Assembly (NCBI GenBank): GCA_963697355.1
Contig: CAVONV010000035.1
Location: 1-64,000, forward strand
Direction of reading: 5' to 3'
DNA: 64,000 nucleotides
Origin: CAVONV01 sp963697355
GTDB taxonomy: Bacteria; Acidobacteriota; Vicinamibacteria; Marinacidobacterales; DATDRI01
Made by a program: the position numbers and the translations under genes. Each line of letters starts with the position of its first letter. Positions within the stretch are counted from its first letter, which is position 1. Of this stretch, positions 8,389 to 17,017 are shown piece by piece. The notes below the pieces were generated by a model. That model was given only the letters and a program-made list of their open reading frames with translations. It was not told the DNA's origin and did no database searches.

Positions 8389-10649
8389 CAACTGATGGTT
8401 TTGGTGAGTTTGGCGCCGCCGATCAACGTGATCGTTGCTGTGATGTTTCCCTGATCTTGTTCTTCCGTCCATGTCGCTCGTACCCGGTAAAGCAGTGCAC
8501 TTGATTTGGGGTTGATTCTCGGTGACATCGGAGAGATAGCCTGTCCTTTGCCAATGCTCTTGCCCCCGTAGCTGGTGACCAGCTCCAGAAACTTGACGAG
8601 AATGGCCCTGTTTCCCTCGTTGTACAAACGGACAACGATCTCGTAAGGCTGCCCAGGCTGAGCATTGGGAGGATTGAGCTCGATAACGAGCTCCCCGGGA
8701 AAAGTAGGTGCGGAGGTGGCTCTTTTGGGTTTGACCCCTCCCCCAGATTCGAATCCTCTGGGACCCTCACGTGTCCCGGGAGGTGGTATGAATACGGTTT
8801 TGCTGGGGCTGATTTGACGGATCGAAGCAATAGAAGCCGTCCGCTGTCGCTCCAAGTTCGTGGCGTTTGCTTTCCCGGTGGCAGCGGTCGCGTTGGCGGG
8901 GTCCATTTCCAAAACCCGGTCGTAGGCTTCAATGGCCCCACGGAAGTCTTCGGCCACGATGTATCCGGCTGCTTGTTCCAATAGGCTGTTGACGGCTGGA
9001 GCCCTTCTTTGGACTTCGTTCTGCTCGCGGATCTGGTTTTCCTTCTCAGCAATCTGGTTCTTGAGTCGTCCCCAACGCTCATCGGAAGGCACAAGTTGCT
9101 CGCCTTGAGCGATGAGACTCCGAGCTTGCTGGATATCGCCGCCCGCCAAGGCCATGGAAGCATCAGCGACCAGTGCATCCGCTCGTTGGGCCATGGATGG
9201 CCCACTGGGTCTCGTCACTTCAGGAACGGTCGATGTAACGGGTGGCGGCTTCGGAGCTTCCTGTTGAGCCAATGCCAGACTTATCCTCTCCTTTAGCGCC
9301 AATGCCATGGGGTTGTTGGGCGAATCGGCCAGAATACCTTCTACGGCTTCGGATGCTTGAGCGAGTCGGTCGTTTTCCAGCGCAGTTTCTACGAATTCCA
9401 AACGACCCTCAAAATCGTCAACGATCGGCGCATCGGGCTTCTGATTCGTGAAGTACCAGTAGCCGGCCCCGGCCGAAAACACGAAAGCGATGACCACCAA
9501 TGCAACGATGGGCCAGCGACTGCGACGCGGCGTCGGCATCGATCTCGGGGCGCGCATCATGCGGGTGGGCGGAACAACAGCGGTCGGCCGCGGAGCCTGA
9601 AGGGTTCGACCCATCGCAGATCCCGAAGCAGTCGGTGGAGCGGCGGTGGCACCCGTGGGTCGGTAGGTTCGCGAAACACTACCCGGAGCTGTCGCCGAGT
9701 ACCGACCCGAGCCCGCACCGGTGCCCGGACGGATGGTCGACCTGCGCGCCCGGGTCGAAGCCGTACCGCACTCGGCCGCATTGGGGTCATAGACCGTGTC
9801 AAAGATGGTCTCTTCGGAAACCGCCCCGTGATACTTGTAGAGGATCTGTTCGATATCCTCCGCCATTTCATCGGCCGTCGCGTAGCGCTCGCTCGCGTCT
9901 TTCGCCATGGCCCGATCGACAATGGCCTGGAGGTCAGGCAATTGTGATCCGTCCGGAAGAATCAGCTCCGGCGCTTCCGAATTCAAGATTTTGAAGAAAA
10001 CGGATTGAATGTTCTCACCGGTGAAAGGTTTCTTTTTGGTGAGTAGCCGATAGAGAATAACGCCGACACTAAAGATATCCGACCGACCGTCAACCTTGTG
10101 TCCCCGGATTTGCTCAGGAGACATGTAGTCGGCGGTGCCCAAAATCGCACCCGTTTGTGTCTGCGACGACTGCATCCATCGAGCCACACCGAAGTCCATG
10201 ATCTTGACGTCATGACTTTCAGTGACGAAGATGTTGGCCGGCTTGATGTCGCGATGGACGATTTCACCCTTGTGCGCGTGAGACAATCCGCGACACACAC
10301 CCATGATGATCTCGAGCTTCTCGTCAAAGGCGGGAGAGTGCTTGCGCATCAGACCTTCGAGATCGGTACCCTTGAGAAGCTCCATGGCGATGAAGGGAGA
10401 CCCTTCGTCGTCGTAGCCCAAATCGTACACGGTGACGATATTGCGATGTTGCAGACTCGCAACGGCCTTGGCTTCCCGTTCGAATCGTTCTTTCAAATCC
10501 TTGTCAGAAACGATGGTACTGGCCATGACCTTCAGCGCAACCTCACGTTCGAGCACGGAGTCGTAGGCAAGGTAGACCACTCCCATAGCACCTTTGCCGA
10601 GCTCCTTGCGGATCTCGTACTTGCCTAGCTTCTGTTGGGGTTGAGACAT
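8385..10649 (-). CDS. transmembrane Ser/Thr protein kinase with TPR-like and beta-sandwich sensor region
   Basis: A 754-residue Hanks-type kinase. The cytoplasmic kinase domain spans about residues 8-270: glycine loop GKGAMGVVY, lysine in VALKVM (about 40), catalytic loop HRDIKPANI (Asp near 134), DFG near 152 and SPEQIRG in place of APE. A long low-complexity linker rich in R, P, T and A follows, then one membrane helix (WPIVALVVIAFVFSAGAGYW, about residues 380-400). The outer part has TPR-like helices (SIASIRQ region and the LEQAAGYIVAEDFRGAIEAY repeat) and ends in a beta domain with PGQPYEIVVRLYNEGN, like CARDB-type modules. The small secreted gene downstream overlaps its stop. Substrates are unknown. 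Confidence 0.92.
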   Translation of the reverse strand: MSQPQQKLGKYEIRKELGKGAMGVVYLAYDSVLEREVALKVMASTIVSDKDLKERFEREAKAVASLQHRNIVTVYDLGYDDEGSPFIAMELLKGTDLEGLMRKHSPAFDEKLEIIMGVCRGLSHAHKGEIVHRDIKPANIFVTESHDVKIMDFGVARWMQSSQTQTGAILGTADYMSPEQIRGHKVDGRSDIFSVGVILYRLLTKKKPFTGENIQSVFFKILNSEAPELILPDGSQLPDLQAIVDRAMAKDASERYATADEMAEDIEQILYKYHGAVSEETIFDTVYDPNAAECGTASTRARRSTIRPGTGAGSGRYSATAPGSVSRTYRPTGATAAPPTASGSAMGRTLQAPRPTAVVPPTRMMRAPRSMPTPRRSRWPIVALVVIAFVFSAGAGYWYFTNQKPDAPIVDDFEGRLEFVETALENDRLAQASEAVEGILADSPNNPMALALKERISLALAQQEAPKPPPVTSTVPEVTRPSGPSMAQRADALVADASMALAGGDIQQARSLIAQGEQLVPSDERWGRLKNQIAEKENQIREQNEVQRRAPAVNSLLEQAAGYIVAEDFRGAIEAYDRVLEMDPANATAATGKANATNLERQRTASIASIRQISPSKTVFIPPPGTREGPRGFESGGGVKPKRATSAPTFPGELVIELNPPNAQPGQPYEIVVRLYNEGNRAILVKFLELVTSYGGKSIGKGQAISPMSPRINPKSSALLYRVRATWTEEQDQGNITATITLIGGAKLTKTISW

Positions 10650-10750
10650 AATGTCGTATGGCGCCTTCAGGTTTGTCGTATCATTCTATCAAACGAGCCC
10701 ATGACCGTCATCTTCGGCCGAGCTTCGGGAATCAACAGGAAGACCAGTGA

Positions 10751-11389
10751 GTGACCCAAAGAAGGACATCTAAGAAAGCAGCCGCGCGCACCGAGAGCCA
10801 AATTCGAGAGCTAACCCCTCTCGCGCGCTCGTTTTATTCCCGTTCGACTCTGGATGTGGCTCGCGATCTGCTGGGTTCGTTTCTGGTCCACCAAACAGGC
10901 CGCCATTTTCTGGTGGGCCGGATTGTAGAAGTGGAAGCCTACATTGGCGAAGACGACCCCGCTTGTCATGCTTCCCACGGTTTGACTCCACGGACCGAGG
11001 TCATGTACGGCCCCCCAGGACATGCCTACGTCTATTTCACCTATGGCATGCACCATCTCCTCAACGCGGTTACCGAGTCCAGGGGATGTCCGGCAGCGGT
11101 TCTCATTCGTGGGATCGAGCCGTTGGTGGGTATCGAGCACATGCGACGCCGAAGGGGTCCACGTCCCGACCGCCAGCTGACCAACGGACCCGCCAAACTC
11201 TGCGCCGCGTTTGACATTGATCTCGAACTCAATCGAAGTGATTTGACGCGTCCGCCGCTTTACATCACCAAACCGATCGAGCCTCCAAGTGAGTCCATTC
11301 GATGGACGCCTCGAATCGGTATTCGTCACGGACGCAAAAGGCGTTGGCGTTGTCTCCTGGACAACAACCCTTTTGTTTCCAGAGGATGA
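10751..11389 (+). CDS. mpg: DNA-3-methyladenine glycosylase (AAG/MPG family)
   Basis: Base-excision repair glycosylase of 212 residues that removes alkylated purines. The catalytic region VGRIVEVEAYIGEDDPACH contains the general-base Glu, followed by TEVMYGPPGHAYVYFTYG, the substrate-binding segment typical of the AAG fold. The C-terminus ends DNNPFVSRG, close to the family's usual NPWVS/NPYVSR ending, so the gene is full length. A GTG at 10751 starts translation; an internal start near residue 20 would also give the conserved core (LARSFYSRSTLDVARDLLG). It is divergent from the kinase gene, with about 100 bp of shared promoter space. Confidence 0.92.
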   Translation: MTQRRTSKKAAARTESQIRELTPLARSFYSRSTLDVARDLLGSFLVHQTGRHFLVGRIVEVEAYIGEDDPACHASHGLTPRTEVMYGPPGHAYVYFTYGMHHLLNAVTESRGCPAAVLIRGIEPLVGIEHMRRRRGPRPDRQLTNGPAKLCAAFDIDLELNRSDLTRPPLYITKPIEPPSESIRWTPRIGIRHGRKRRWRCLLDNNPFVSRG

Positions 11390-11527
11390 CGATCCCAACC
11401 CACCAATAACCAGCCATTTGACGATGCGAACGGACATCCAATACACTTTGACCGCGGTCGGACGATACAGATCCAATCCCAGACTAGGAGCAGTTTCACC
11501 ATTCATCGACTCATAGGCCTCTACGCA

Positions 11528-13798
11528 GTGGTGGTCGTTCTTCTGGGTGGGTGGTTGGGAGCCACCTTACCCATCACGGACCTCGGCTACCTCGACTTGG
11601 CCCATGGTCGCAGCGTCAGCCTGTCGGGACAGCTCGAGCTGCCACCCGTGCAACTCGATTCGAGCCCGAAACAGCCGACAGCAGCCTGGGCAGGAAGCTG
11701 GCTCCTTTTCCAAACGTACGAGCTCGGTGGGGAAACGGGACTGCGGTTCTTTGCCGCCTCCCTTTCGGCCATCGGTGCTTTGCTGCTGTTCTATACATGC
11801 CCGAACGCGAGCGGTTGGCTCGTGACGATGGCAGCGACATCCATCGCAATCCCATACATGGATATCTCGACGTACCTTTATGGCTGGCCCCTCACTGCCG
11901 GATTCCTTTGCATTCTCCAGGCTATCCGCCGACGATCCAATGGGTGGGCGCTCGCGCTTCCTTTGCTTCTCACCGCATGGGCCCTGCTGACCCGCGAGGT
12001 AGCTGTCGGCGCCTTCTTGGTCGGGCTCGCCTTCCTGGAGAGGTTGGTTTCTTGGGTAAACAACTACCGGGGAGGAAAGCGCGGGACGCCAACTCTAAAG
12101 ACTGACGTACTCCCCCTCGGGGCCGCCTTGACGCTAACGCTCGCCGTTGTCTTTCTCGTCGTACCGGTGAGTGCAGCGGACCTCACGAGCCCCGTCCGGA
12201 CCGGCCTCCTCATGAGAGAAACCCCGGTCTCCGAGTGGGTTCCCGTTTCTTTCGAGCATACGCCGATTTTTCTAGTTTTTGCCGCAGCCACAGGGTTACT
12301 GGTCGGTCTCAGGAGATTGACCCACGTCCTAGCGGAAGTCATCGCTATGGCAGTGTTCGTCGTTCTCTCTCTCGTCACCGGCCACTTCATCGTCACCTAT
12401 GCCGCCGTCGCGACACCCTCGGCAGCCCGCTCACTGAACGAATGGGTCGAACTGATCTCATCCGTCCGGACGAGATGGCTTCCTTTACTTGCTCACCCGA
12501 TCTTGTTTCTCGTCCTTGGTATCGTCGCTGTTACGCCCAAGCTCCTGGGGCAACGTGATCGACACGCCTTCGAATCAGCGGTCGAGGTGCTCAATGAGGA
12601 GAGGTTGAGAGGCCCCTTCTTCAATGTCCCTGAAACGGGAGGATTGCTCGGTTGGGTCGTGGGCCCCGACCAGACCCCTTTTTCGGACCTACGAGAGTCA
12701 TCTCTCGCCCTGTTTCAACAAGCAACCCAAGACGACCGATTACCGGTCGATTCAGAACAAGCAGAAGTCCGTCTAGCGATTCTCAGCTGGGACTTCCTGC
12801 CGCTTCACAGAAACGAGATTCCATCCGAAGAAAGCGACCTCTGGCTCGTGTATCTGGACGATTCCGCGCTGGTCTATGCGAGTCCGAAATCGAACTCGAG
12901 GGCCGTCCAGAACATGGCTTTTCGACACTTCGACCCCATGAGTGATCCTCGGGACTACACCCTAGAGATCGTGCCTGCCGTCAGTCGAGAACTGTTTACC
13001 TATTTTCAGCGCTATCCCATATCGTCACACGCCCTGCTGAAGTTGGGACCGCTACTTCTTCGAGAAGGTAGAAAAGAGGAAGCCCTGGAGGTTTTCGAGG
13101 CCGCTCGTCTGCTGAAACCCGAAGACCCGTTCATCTGGAAGAATCTTTCTGAGCTCTACCTCGATAAAGGCATGTATGGTCTTGCAGAACAAGCTTCCCG
13201 TCGAGGCCTCGAGATTGTTCGCGACGATGATTTCATTTTTCACTTGGCCAATGCACTCTACGGTCAAGGGCAGTTCGAGGAAGCTGTCGAATGGTTCGAA
13301 GAAGTTTTGAGACTCGATCCCGACAACCTGTCGGCCTTGCGAGCAGTAGTCGACATTCACCAGCGTCTCGAGAGGACCGAGAGATCATCTGAACATCGCC
13401 AAAAGCTCGAGCAGCTCGAATCATCAAAGCTGAAATCCCTTTTAGAAGAAGCCGAGACAAAGAAGAGCCAGCTAGATTTCAGTGGAGCTGCCTTGGCCTA
13501 CCAAGAGGCCCACTACATCCTCCCGGCCGATGACGGAATCCTCTGGAATCTCACCGTCGCTCTCCTCACAGACAATCGCACCGAAGAAGCGACCCGTGTT
13601 CTAAGAGAAATCGTCAGGCAAAGGCCCGAGCATACCTTGGCTCATCTCACCTTGGGCGCACTCTGCACCGACAAAGTCCAATGTGAGCCCGAAGAAGCTC
13701 GCCAGCATTTGGAGACTTTTTTGGCGCTCTCGCCCAACGACATCAACGCGGATCTTGCTCGTAGCGAATTAGCGCGCCTGCCACCCAAGAAGCGCTAG
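11528..13798 (+). CDS. polytopic membrane protein with C-terminal TPR domain
   Basis: A 756-residue protein. The first about 350 residues form eight to ten membrane helices with loops such as ITDLGYLDLAHGR. A soluble middle part follows, then TPR repeats from about residue 500 (ALLKLGPLLLREGRKEEALE, ALYGQGQFEEAVEWFEEVLR, DNLSALRAVVDIHQRLER, EEATRVLREIVRQRPEHT). The architecture resembles membrane glycosyltransferase-like proteins with TPR tails, but no catalytic motif is clear and I do not assign a reaction. The start is uncertain: the frame is open upstream and GTG 11528 lies inside the first hydrophobic helix, so translation may begin slightly earlier at a weak codon. It follows the glycosylase gene by about 140 bp. 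Confidence 0.75.
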   Translation: MVVVLLGGWLGATLPITDLGYLDLAHGRSVSLSGQLELPPVQLDSSPKQPTAAWAGSWLLFQTYELGGETGLRFFAASLSAIGALLLFYTCPNASGWLVTMAATSIAIPYMDISTYLYGWPLTAGFLCILQAIRRRSNGWALALPLLLTAWALLTREVAVGAFLVGLAFLERLVSWVNNYRGGKRGTPTLKTDVLPLGAALTLTLAVVFLVVPVSAADLTSPVRTGLLMRETPVSEWVPVSFEHTPIFLVFAAATGLLVGLRRLTHVLAEVIAMAVFVVLSLVTGHFIVTYAAVATPSAARSLNEWVELISSVRTRWLPLLAHPILFLVLGIVAVTPKLLGQRDRHAFESAVEVLNEERLRGPFFNVPETGGLLGWVVGPDQTPFSDLRESSLALFQQATQDDRLPVDSEQAEVRLAILSWDFLPLHRNEIPSEESDLWLVYLDDSALVYASPKSNSRAVQNMAFRHFDPMSDPRDYTLEIVPAVSRELFTYFQRYPISSHALLKLGPLLLREGRKEEALEVFEAARLLKPEDPFIWKNLSELYLDKGMYGLAEQASRRGLEIVRDDDFIFHLANALYGQGQFEEAVEWFEEVLRLDPDNLSALRAVVDIHQRLERTERSSEHRQKLEQLESSKLKSLLEEAETKKSQLDFSGAALAYQEAHYILPADDGILWNLTVALLTDNRTEEATRVLREIVRQRPEHTLAHLTLGALCTDKVQCEPEEARQHLETFLALSPNDINADLARSELARLPPKKR

Positions 13799-13803
13799 AA
13801 AAA

Positions 13804-13880
13804 GGAAATCAGGAACTCAAGAAATCAGGAAATTGAGAATAATATCCCTGGATTCTTGATTTCATGATTTCCTGAATTCT
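13804..13880. repeat. 8-bp tandem repeat array, inverted pair (possible hairpin), copy 2
   Basis: Begins 5 bp after the TPR gene stop and ends about 20 bp before lpxD. The left half (minus sense CTTGAGTT, CCTGATTT) and right half (TGGATT, CTTGATTT, CATGATTT, CCTGAATT) are in opposite orientation, giving a long imperfect hairpin with loop AATAATAT. It could act as a transcription attenuator between the two genes. Confidence 0.7.
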
Positions 13881-13899
13881 TATAGAATTCAAATCCACG

Positions 13900-14997
13900 A
13901 TGGACAACGGGAAAGAAGGTCAGTTGAACAGCAAGCCGACGTTTCGAGTCGATGAGCTAGCCGATCGGTTGGGGGGTCAACTCATCGGAGACGGTACCAT
14001 CGAGTTGAGCGGATTGGCTTCCCTGGCCGAGGCAGGCCCGGAAGACTTGAGCTTTTACTCGGGCATCGCTTTTACAGGGACGACCTATGCCGAAGCCCTC
14101 GCTCGAACAAGGGCCGGCGCCTTGCTCATCGCCAAACACCATCCCGAGCTCGGCATCCCTCAGATCATCCTTTCCGACCCGCAACTCGCTGCCAATGAGC
14201 TCATGAGCCAGTTTTTTCCCCCGACGAAACCTGAAGAAGGCATTCACCCGCTCGCATACGTCTCTGATTCGGCACAAATAGGCAACGACGTTTCCATCAT
14301 GCCCTTCGCCTATGTTGGAGACCACACCGAGATCGGCGACCGCACTATCATTCATCCCGGCGTCAAGATCGAAGCCCAGGTTCGGCTCGGCAACGACTGC
14401 CGCATATGGCCCAACGCGGTCATAAGAGAAGGTACTCTCATAGGCGCGAACGTCATCATCCACCCCGGCGCGGTCATTGGCGCCGATGGATTCGGCTACG
14501 CACGACGCGAAGGGCGATTCATCAAACTCCGGCACGTTGGGATCGTCGTCATCGAAGATGACGTCGAAATCGGTGCCAACACCACCATTGATCGAGGCAC
14601 ACTCGGACGGACACTCATCCGCCGTGGTGTCAAACTCGACAATCTGGTCCACATCGCGCACAACGTCGAAGTCGGTGAGGACACGGTCATGGCGGCCCAA
14701 TGCGGCATATCGGGAAGCTCCGTCATTGGGAAAAGGGTTTTGATGGGCGGCCAAACGGGACTGGTAGATCACCTGCAGATTGGTGACGAAGCTGTTTTCA
14801 TTGCACAATCGGGGGTCATCGGCAACGTAGCCGGCTCCACCACGGTGTCGGGCTATCCTGCTCGCCCGCATAGAGAAGTCCTACGAGCACATGCAGAGAT
14901 GCGCAACTTGAGTCAGCTCAGGAAAAAAATACGCGAACTGGAAACGAAGCTCGCCCGTCTTCTCGATGAGGCCAACCCTTCGGTTCGCGGTCAATGA
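13900..14997 (+). CDS. lpxD: UDP-3-O-acylglucosamine N-acyltransferase
   Basis: Third step of lipid A synthesis: transfers a 3-hydroxyacyl chain from acyl carrier protein to the 2-amino group of UDP-3-O-acylglucosamine. The protein has 365 residues. An N-terminal uridine-binding domain (FRVDELADRLGGQLIGDG start; ILSDPQLAANELMSQFF) is followed by a left-handed beta-helix of hexapeptide repeats (YVSDSAQIGNDVSIMPFAYV, IIHPGVKIEAQV, VIREGTLIGANV) and a C-terminal helix. The catalytic histidine lies in DNLVHIAHNVEVGED, and the pantetheine region has GADGFGYARREGRFIKL. This shows an outer membrane with lipid A. No other lpx gene is adjacent, which is unusual since lpxD is often next to fabZ-lpxA. 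Confidence 0.96.
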   Translation: MDNGKEGQLNSKPTFRVDELADRLGGQLIGDGTIELSGLASLAEAGPEDLSFYSGIAFTGTTYAEALARTRAGALLIAKHHPELGIPQIILSDPQLAANELMSQFFPPTKPEEGIHPLAYVSDSAQIGNDVSIMPFAYVGDHTEIGDRTIIHPGVKIEAQVRLGNDCRIWPNAVIREGTLIGANVIIHPGAVIGADGFGYARREGRFIKLRHVGIVVIEDDVEIGANTTIDRGTLGRTLIRRGVKLDNLVHIAHNVEVGEDTVMAAQCGISGSSVIGKRVLMGGQTGLVDHLQIGDEAVFIAQSGVIGNVAGSTTVSGYPARPHREVLRAHAEMRNLSQLRKKIRELETKLARLLDEANPSVRGQ

Positions 14998-15063
14998 CGC
15001 GTTCCGCCTTTTCTTTGCTAGCTCCCTTATCTTCGTATACGATGGTGATCTCCAGGTGCTAAA

Positions 15064-16311
15064 TTGATTCCCGTAGAAGACGCGCTCGAGATTGTGCTTG
15101 CGCACGCGCCCCGTCTTCCCTTGGAGAACGTGGACTTCCAGGACGCTCCGGGGCGAGTGTTGGCCGAGGACGTTCCCTCCGATCTCGATTTGCCTCCTTT
15201 TCCGCGCTCCGCAATGGATGGCTACGCGCTTCGATCTCAAGATGTGACCCAGGCCCCGACAAGACTCCAGGTCATCGGCACCGTTCCAGCCGGTAGGAAC
15301 CCTTCGTTCGAAGTCAAAAAAGGGCAGGCCGCTCAAATCATGACCGGTGCTCCCGTTCCCCTAGGCGCCGACTCGGTTCAAATTGTGGAGAAGAGCCGGC
15401 TCCATGGTGCCGATGTCGAGATCTTGGAGCCCGTAGAAACCGGCCAGAACATCGTTCCTCGCGGCAAAGAGGTGACAACCGGCGACATGGTTCTAAGGAA
15501 GGGAACGGTATTGGATCCGGCTGCGGTGGCGGTCGCCGCGACCGTAGGGAAAACGAGCCTGCAAGTTGCTCGTCGCCCGAGAGTTGCCGTCATCGCCACG
15601 GGAGACGAGCTCGTCCCACCAACCCAGAAACCGGGACCGGCGCAGATTCGCAACAGTAACGGCTATTCGTTGTCTGCTCAGGCCGCCAACGCTGGTGCAC
15701 TGGTGTCTTACCTCGGAATTGCTAAGGACAGCAAAGAGTCCCTCTCACACTTGATTCGGCAGGGTCTCACCCACGACGTGCTGCTACTCTCAGGTGGGGT
15801 ATCCATGGGGCGGCTCGATCTCGTCGAGGAGGTCCTGGAGGAATTCGACGTGAAGATCCTCGTCGACAAAGTCGCCTTGAAGCCGGGGAAGCCGACAGTT
15901 TTTGGGGTTGGTCGCAACGACAATCTCGTCTTCGGACTTCCCGGCAATCCGGTGTCAACGATGGTCACCTTCGAGCTCTTCGTACGCCCGGCGTTGGCAA
16001 AAATGGCGGGCTCGGTCAATCCGCGGCGACCGCACTTGAATGCAACGCTAAAAGGGCCGCTTACGAGCAAAGGACCTCGGAGAGCCTACCTTCCCGGCTG
16101 GCTCGAAACAAACTCCGAAGGTGCTCTTCCCGAGGCTCACCCGATCCTGAGTCGAGGCTCGGGAGATATCGTCGCATTTTCCAAGGCGAACGCTTTACTG
16201 ATTCTTCCCGAGAACATTGACCTTATGGAAGCGGGTGAGACCATTGCAGTCCATCCGCTCGATAGCTTCTTGTTCAAAGAGAACCGGTGGCAAAACGAAA
16301 TAGCAAAATAA
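15064..16311 (+). CDS. moeA: molybdopterin molybdenumtransferase
   Basis: Inserts molybdate into adenylylated molybdopterin in the last step of molybdenum cofactor synthesis. The 415-residue protein has the family layout: domain I/II start (DAPGRVLAEDVPSDLDLPPF, then RSAMDGYALRS), the MTGAPVPLGADSVQ segment, the MogA-like domain III (RVAVIATGDELVPP, LLLSGGVSMGRLDLVEE, KPGKPTVFG, GLPGNPVSTMVTFELF) and the C-terminal beta domain. Translation starts at TTG 15064 after an AGGTG ribosome site. It overlaps moaC by 25 bp, so the two are co-translated. Confidence 0.95.
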   Translation: MIPVEDALEIVLAHAPRLPLENVDFQDAPGRVLAEDVPSDLDLPPFPRSAMDGYALRSQDVTQAPTRLQVIGTVPAGRNPSFEVKKGQAAQIMTGAPVPLGADSVQIVEKSRLHGADVEILEPVETGQNIVPRGKEVTTGDMVLRKGTVLDPAAVAVAATVGKTSLQVARRPRVAVIATGDELVPPTQKPGPAQIRNSNGYSLSAQAANAGALVSYLGIAKDSKESLSHLIRQGLTHDVLLLSGGVSMGRLDLVEEVLEEFDVKILVDKVALKPGKPTVFGVGRNDNLVFGLPGNPVSTMVTFELFVRPALAKMAGSVNPRRPHLNATLKGPLTSKGPRRAYLPGWLETNSEGALPEAHPILSRGSGDIVAFSKANALLILPENIDLMEAGETIAVHPLDSFLFKENRWQNEIAK

Positions 16312-16775
16312 CGCACTTGTCCGCAGCTGGGCATAGTCGGATGGTGGATGTCAGCCCAAAGGATGCCACCCCCCGACAGGCGACCGCGGCAGGTACCATC
16401 CGCATCTCGCATGAAGCGATGGAGCTCGTGAGAAAAGGCCGCATTGCAAAGGGGAATGTGGTGGAGACGGCCAGACTCGCTGGAATCATGGCTGCCAAGA
16501 GAACCGCGGACCTCGTTCCACTGTGTCATTCCCTTTTGCTCGATCATGTCGACGTCGAAATCACCGACGTCGAAACCGGATTCGAAATTCGGTCCCGCGT
16601 CCACTCAACGGGCAAAACGGGCGTTGAGATGGAGGCCCTCACCGCAGTCTCTGTGGCTGCCTTGACTCTCTATGACATGATCAAAGCCGTTGATCGATCC
16701 ATGGTAGTCGGTGACATCCGCTTATTGGAAAAATCCGGAGGAAAGAGCGGCACGTACATCAGGAATGAAAAGTAG
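16287..16775 (+). CDS. moaC: cyclic pyranopterin monophosphate synthase
   Basis: Converts the MoaA product to cyclic pyranopterin monophosphate, the first molybdenum cofactor intermediate. All 162 residues fit the family: MVDVSPKDATPRQATA at the start, the LVPLCHSLLLDHVDVE active-site segment, GVEMEALTAVSVAALTLYDM and the ending KSGGKSGTY. The GTG start at 16287 overlaps the moeA end. Together with moeA it indicates a molybdenum cofactor pathway; moaA and the others are not in this window. Confidence 0.96.
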   Translation: MAKRNSKITHLSAAGHSRMVDVSPKDATPRQATAAGTIRISHEAMELVRKGRIAKGNVVETARLAGIMAAKRTADLVPLCHSLLLDHVDVEITDVETGFEIRSRVHSTGKTGVEMEALTAVSVAALTLYDMIKAVDRSMVVGDIRLLEKSGGKSGTYIRNEK

Positions 16776-17017
16776 CCAAAGTGTTGGAAGAGTAGAAAGC
16801 ACGAGGCACAGTGCGTGCTTGATGACTGCTGACTGGCCGCCTCCGCCGTTGGATCTGTTTTTGGGACCAACGGCTGCAGTGAGCCCTCGCCGTCCGCCTA
16901 CGCGCGGGCGCTTCGGCGAGACCTAGCCGTAGCCTTTGACGAAGGCCGGCTTGACTGCGGCAATGCAGGACGCGAAATACAGAAGTAGCGCTGAAAGTCA
17001 CTGATAGGAGCAAACCA
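16776..17017. repeat. intergenic mosaic of short repeats
   Basis: The 242-bp spacer between moaC and the acylase contains a TGACTGCTGACTGG string at about 16822 and a GC-rich segment CCGCCTACGCGCGGGCGCTT at about 16891, related to the CCGCCTACGCC elements at about 24815 and 35845. No gene is seen. The last 20 bases hold the acylase ribosome site (TAGGAG). Confidence 0.55.

Noticed and set aside
13957..14871. Minus-strand open frame of 304 codons
   Set aside because: Antisense to lpxD; the Asp/Asn-rich composition reflects codon complementarity.
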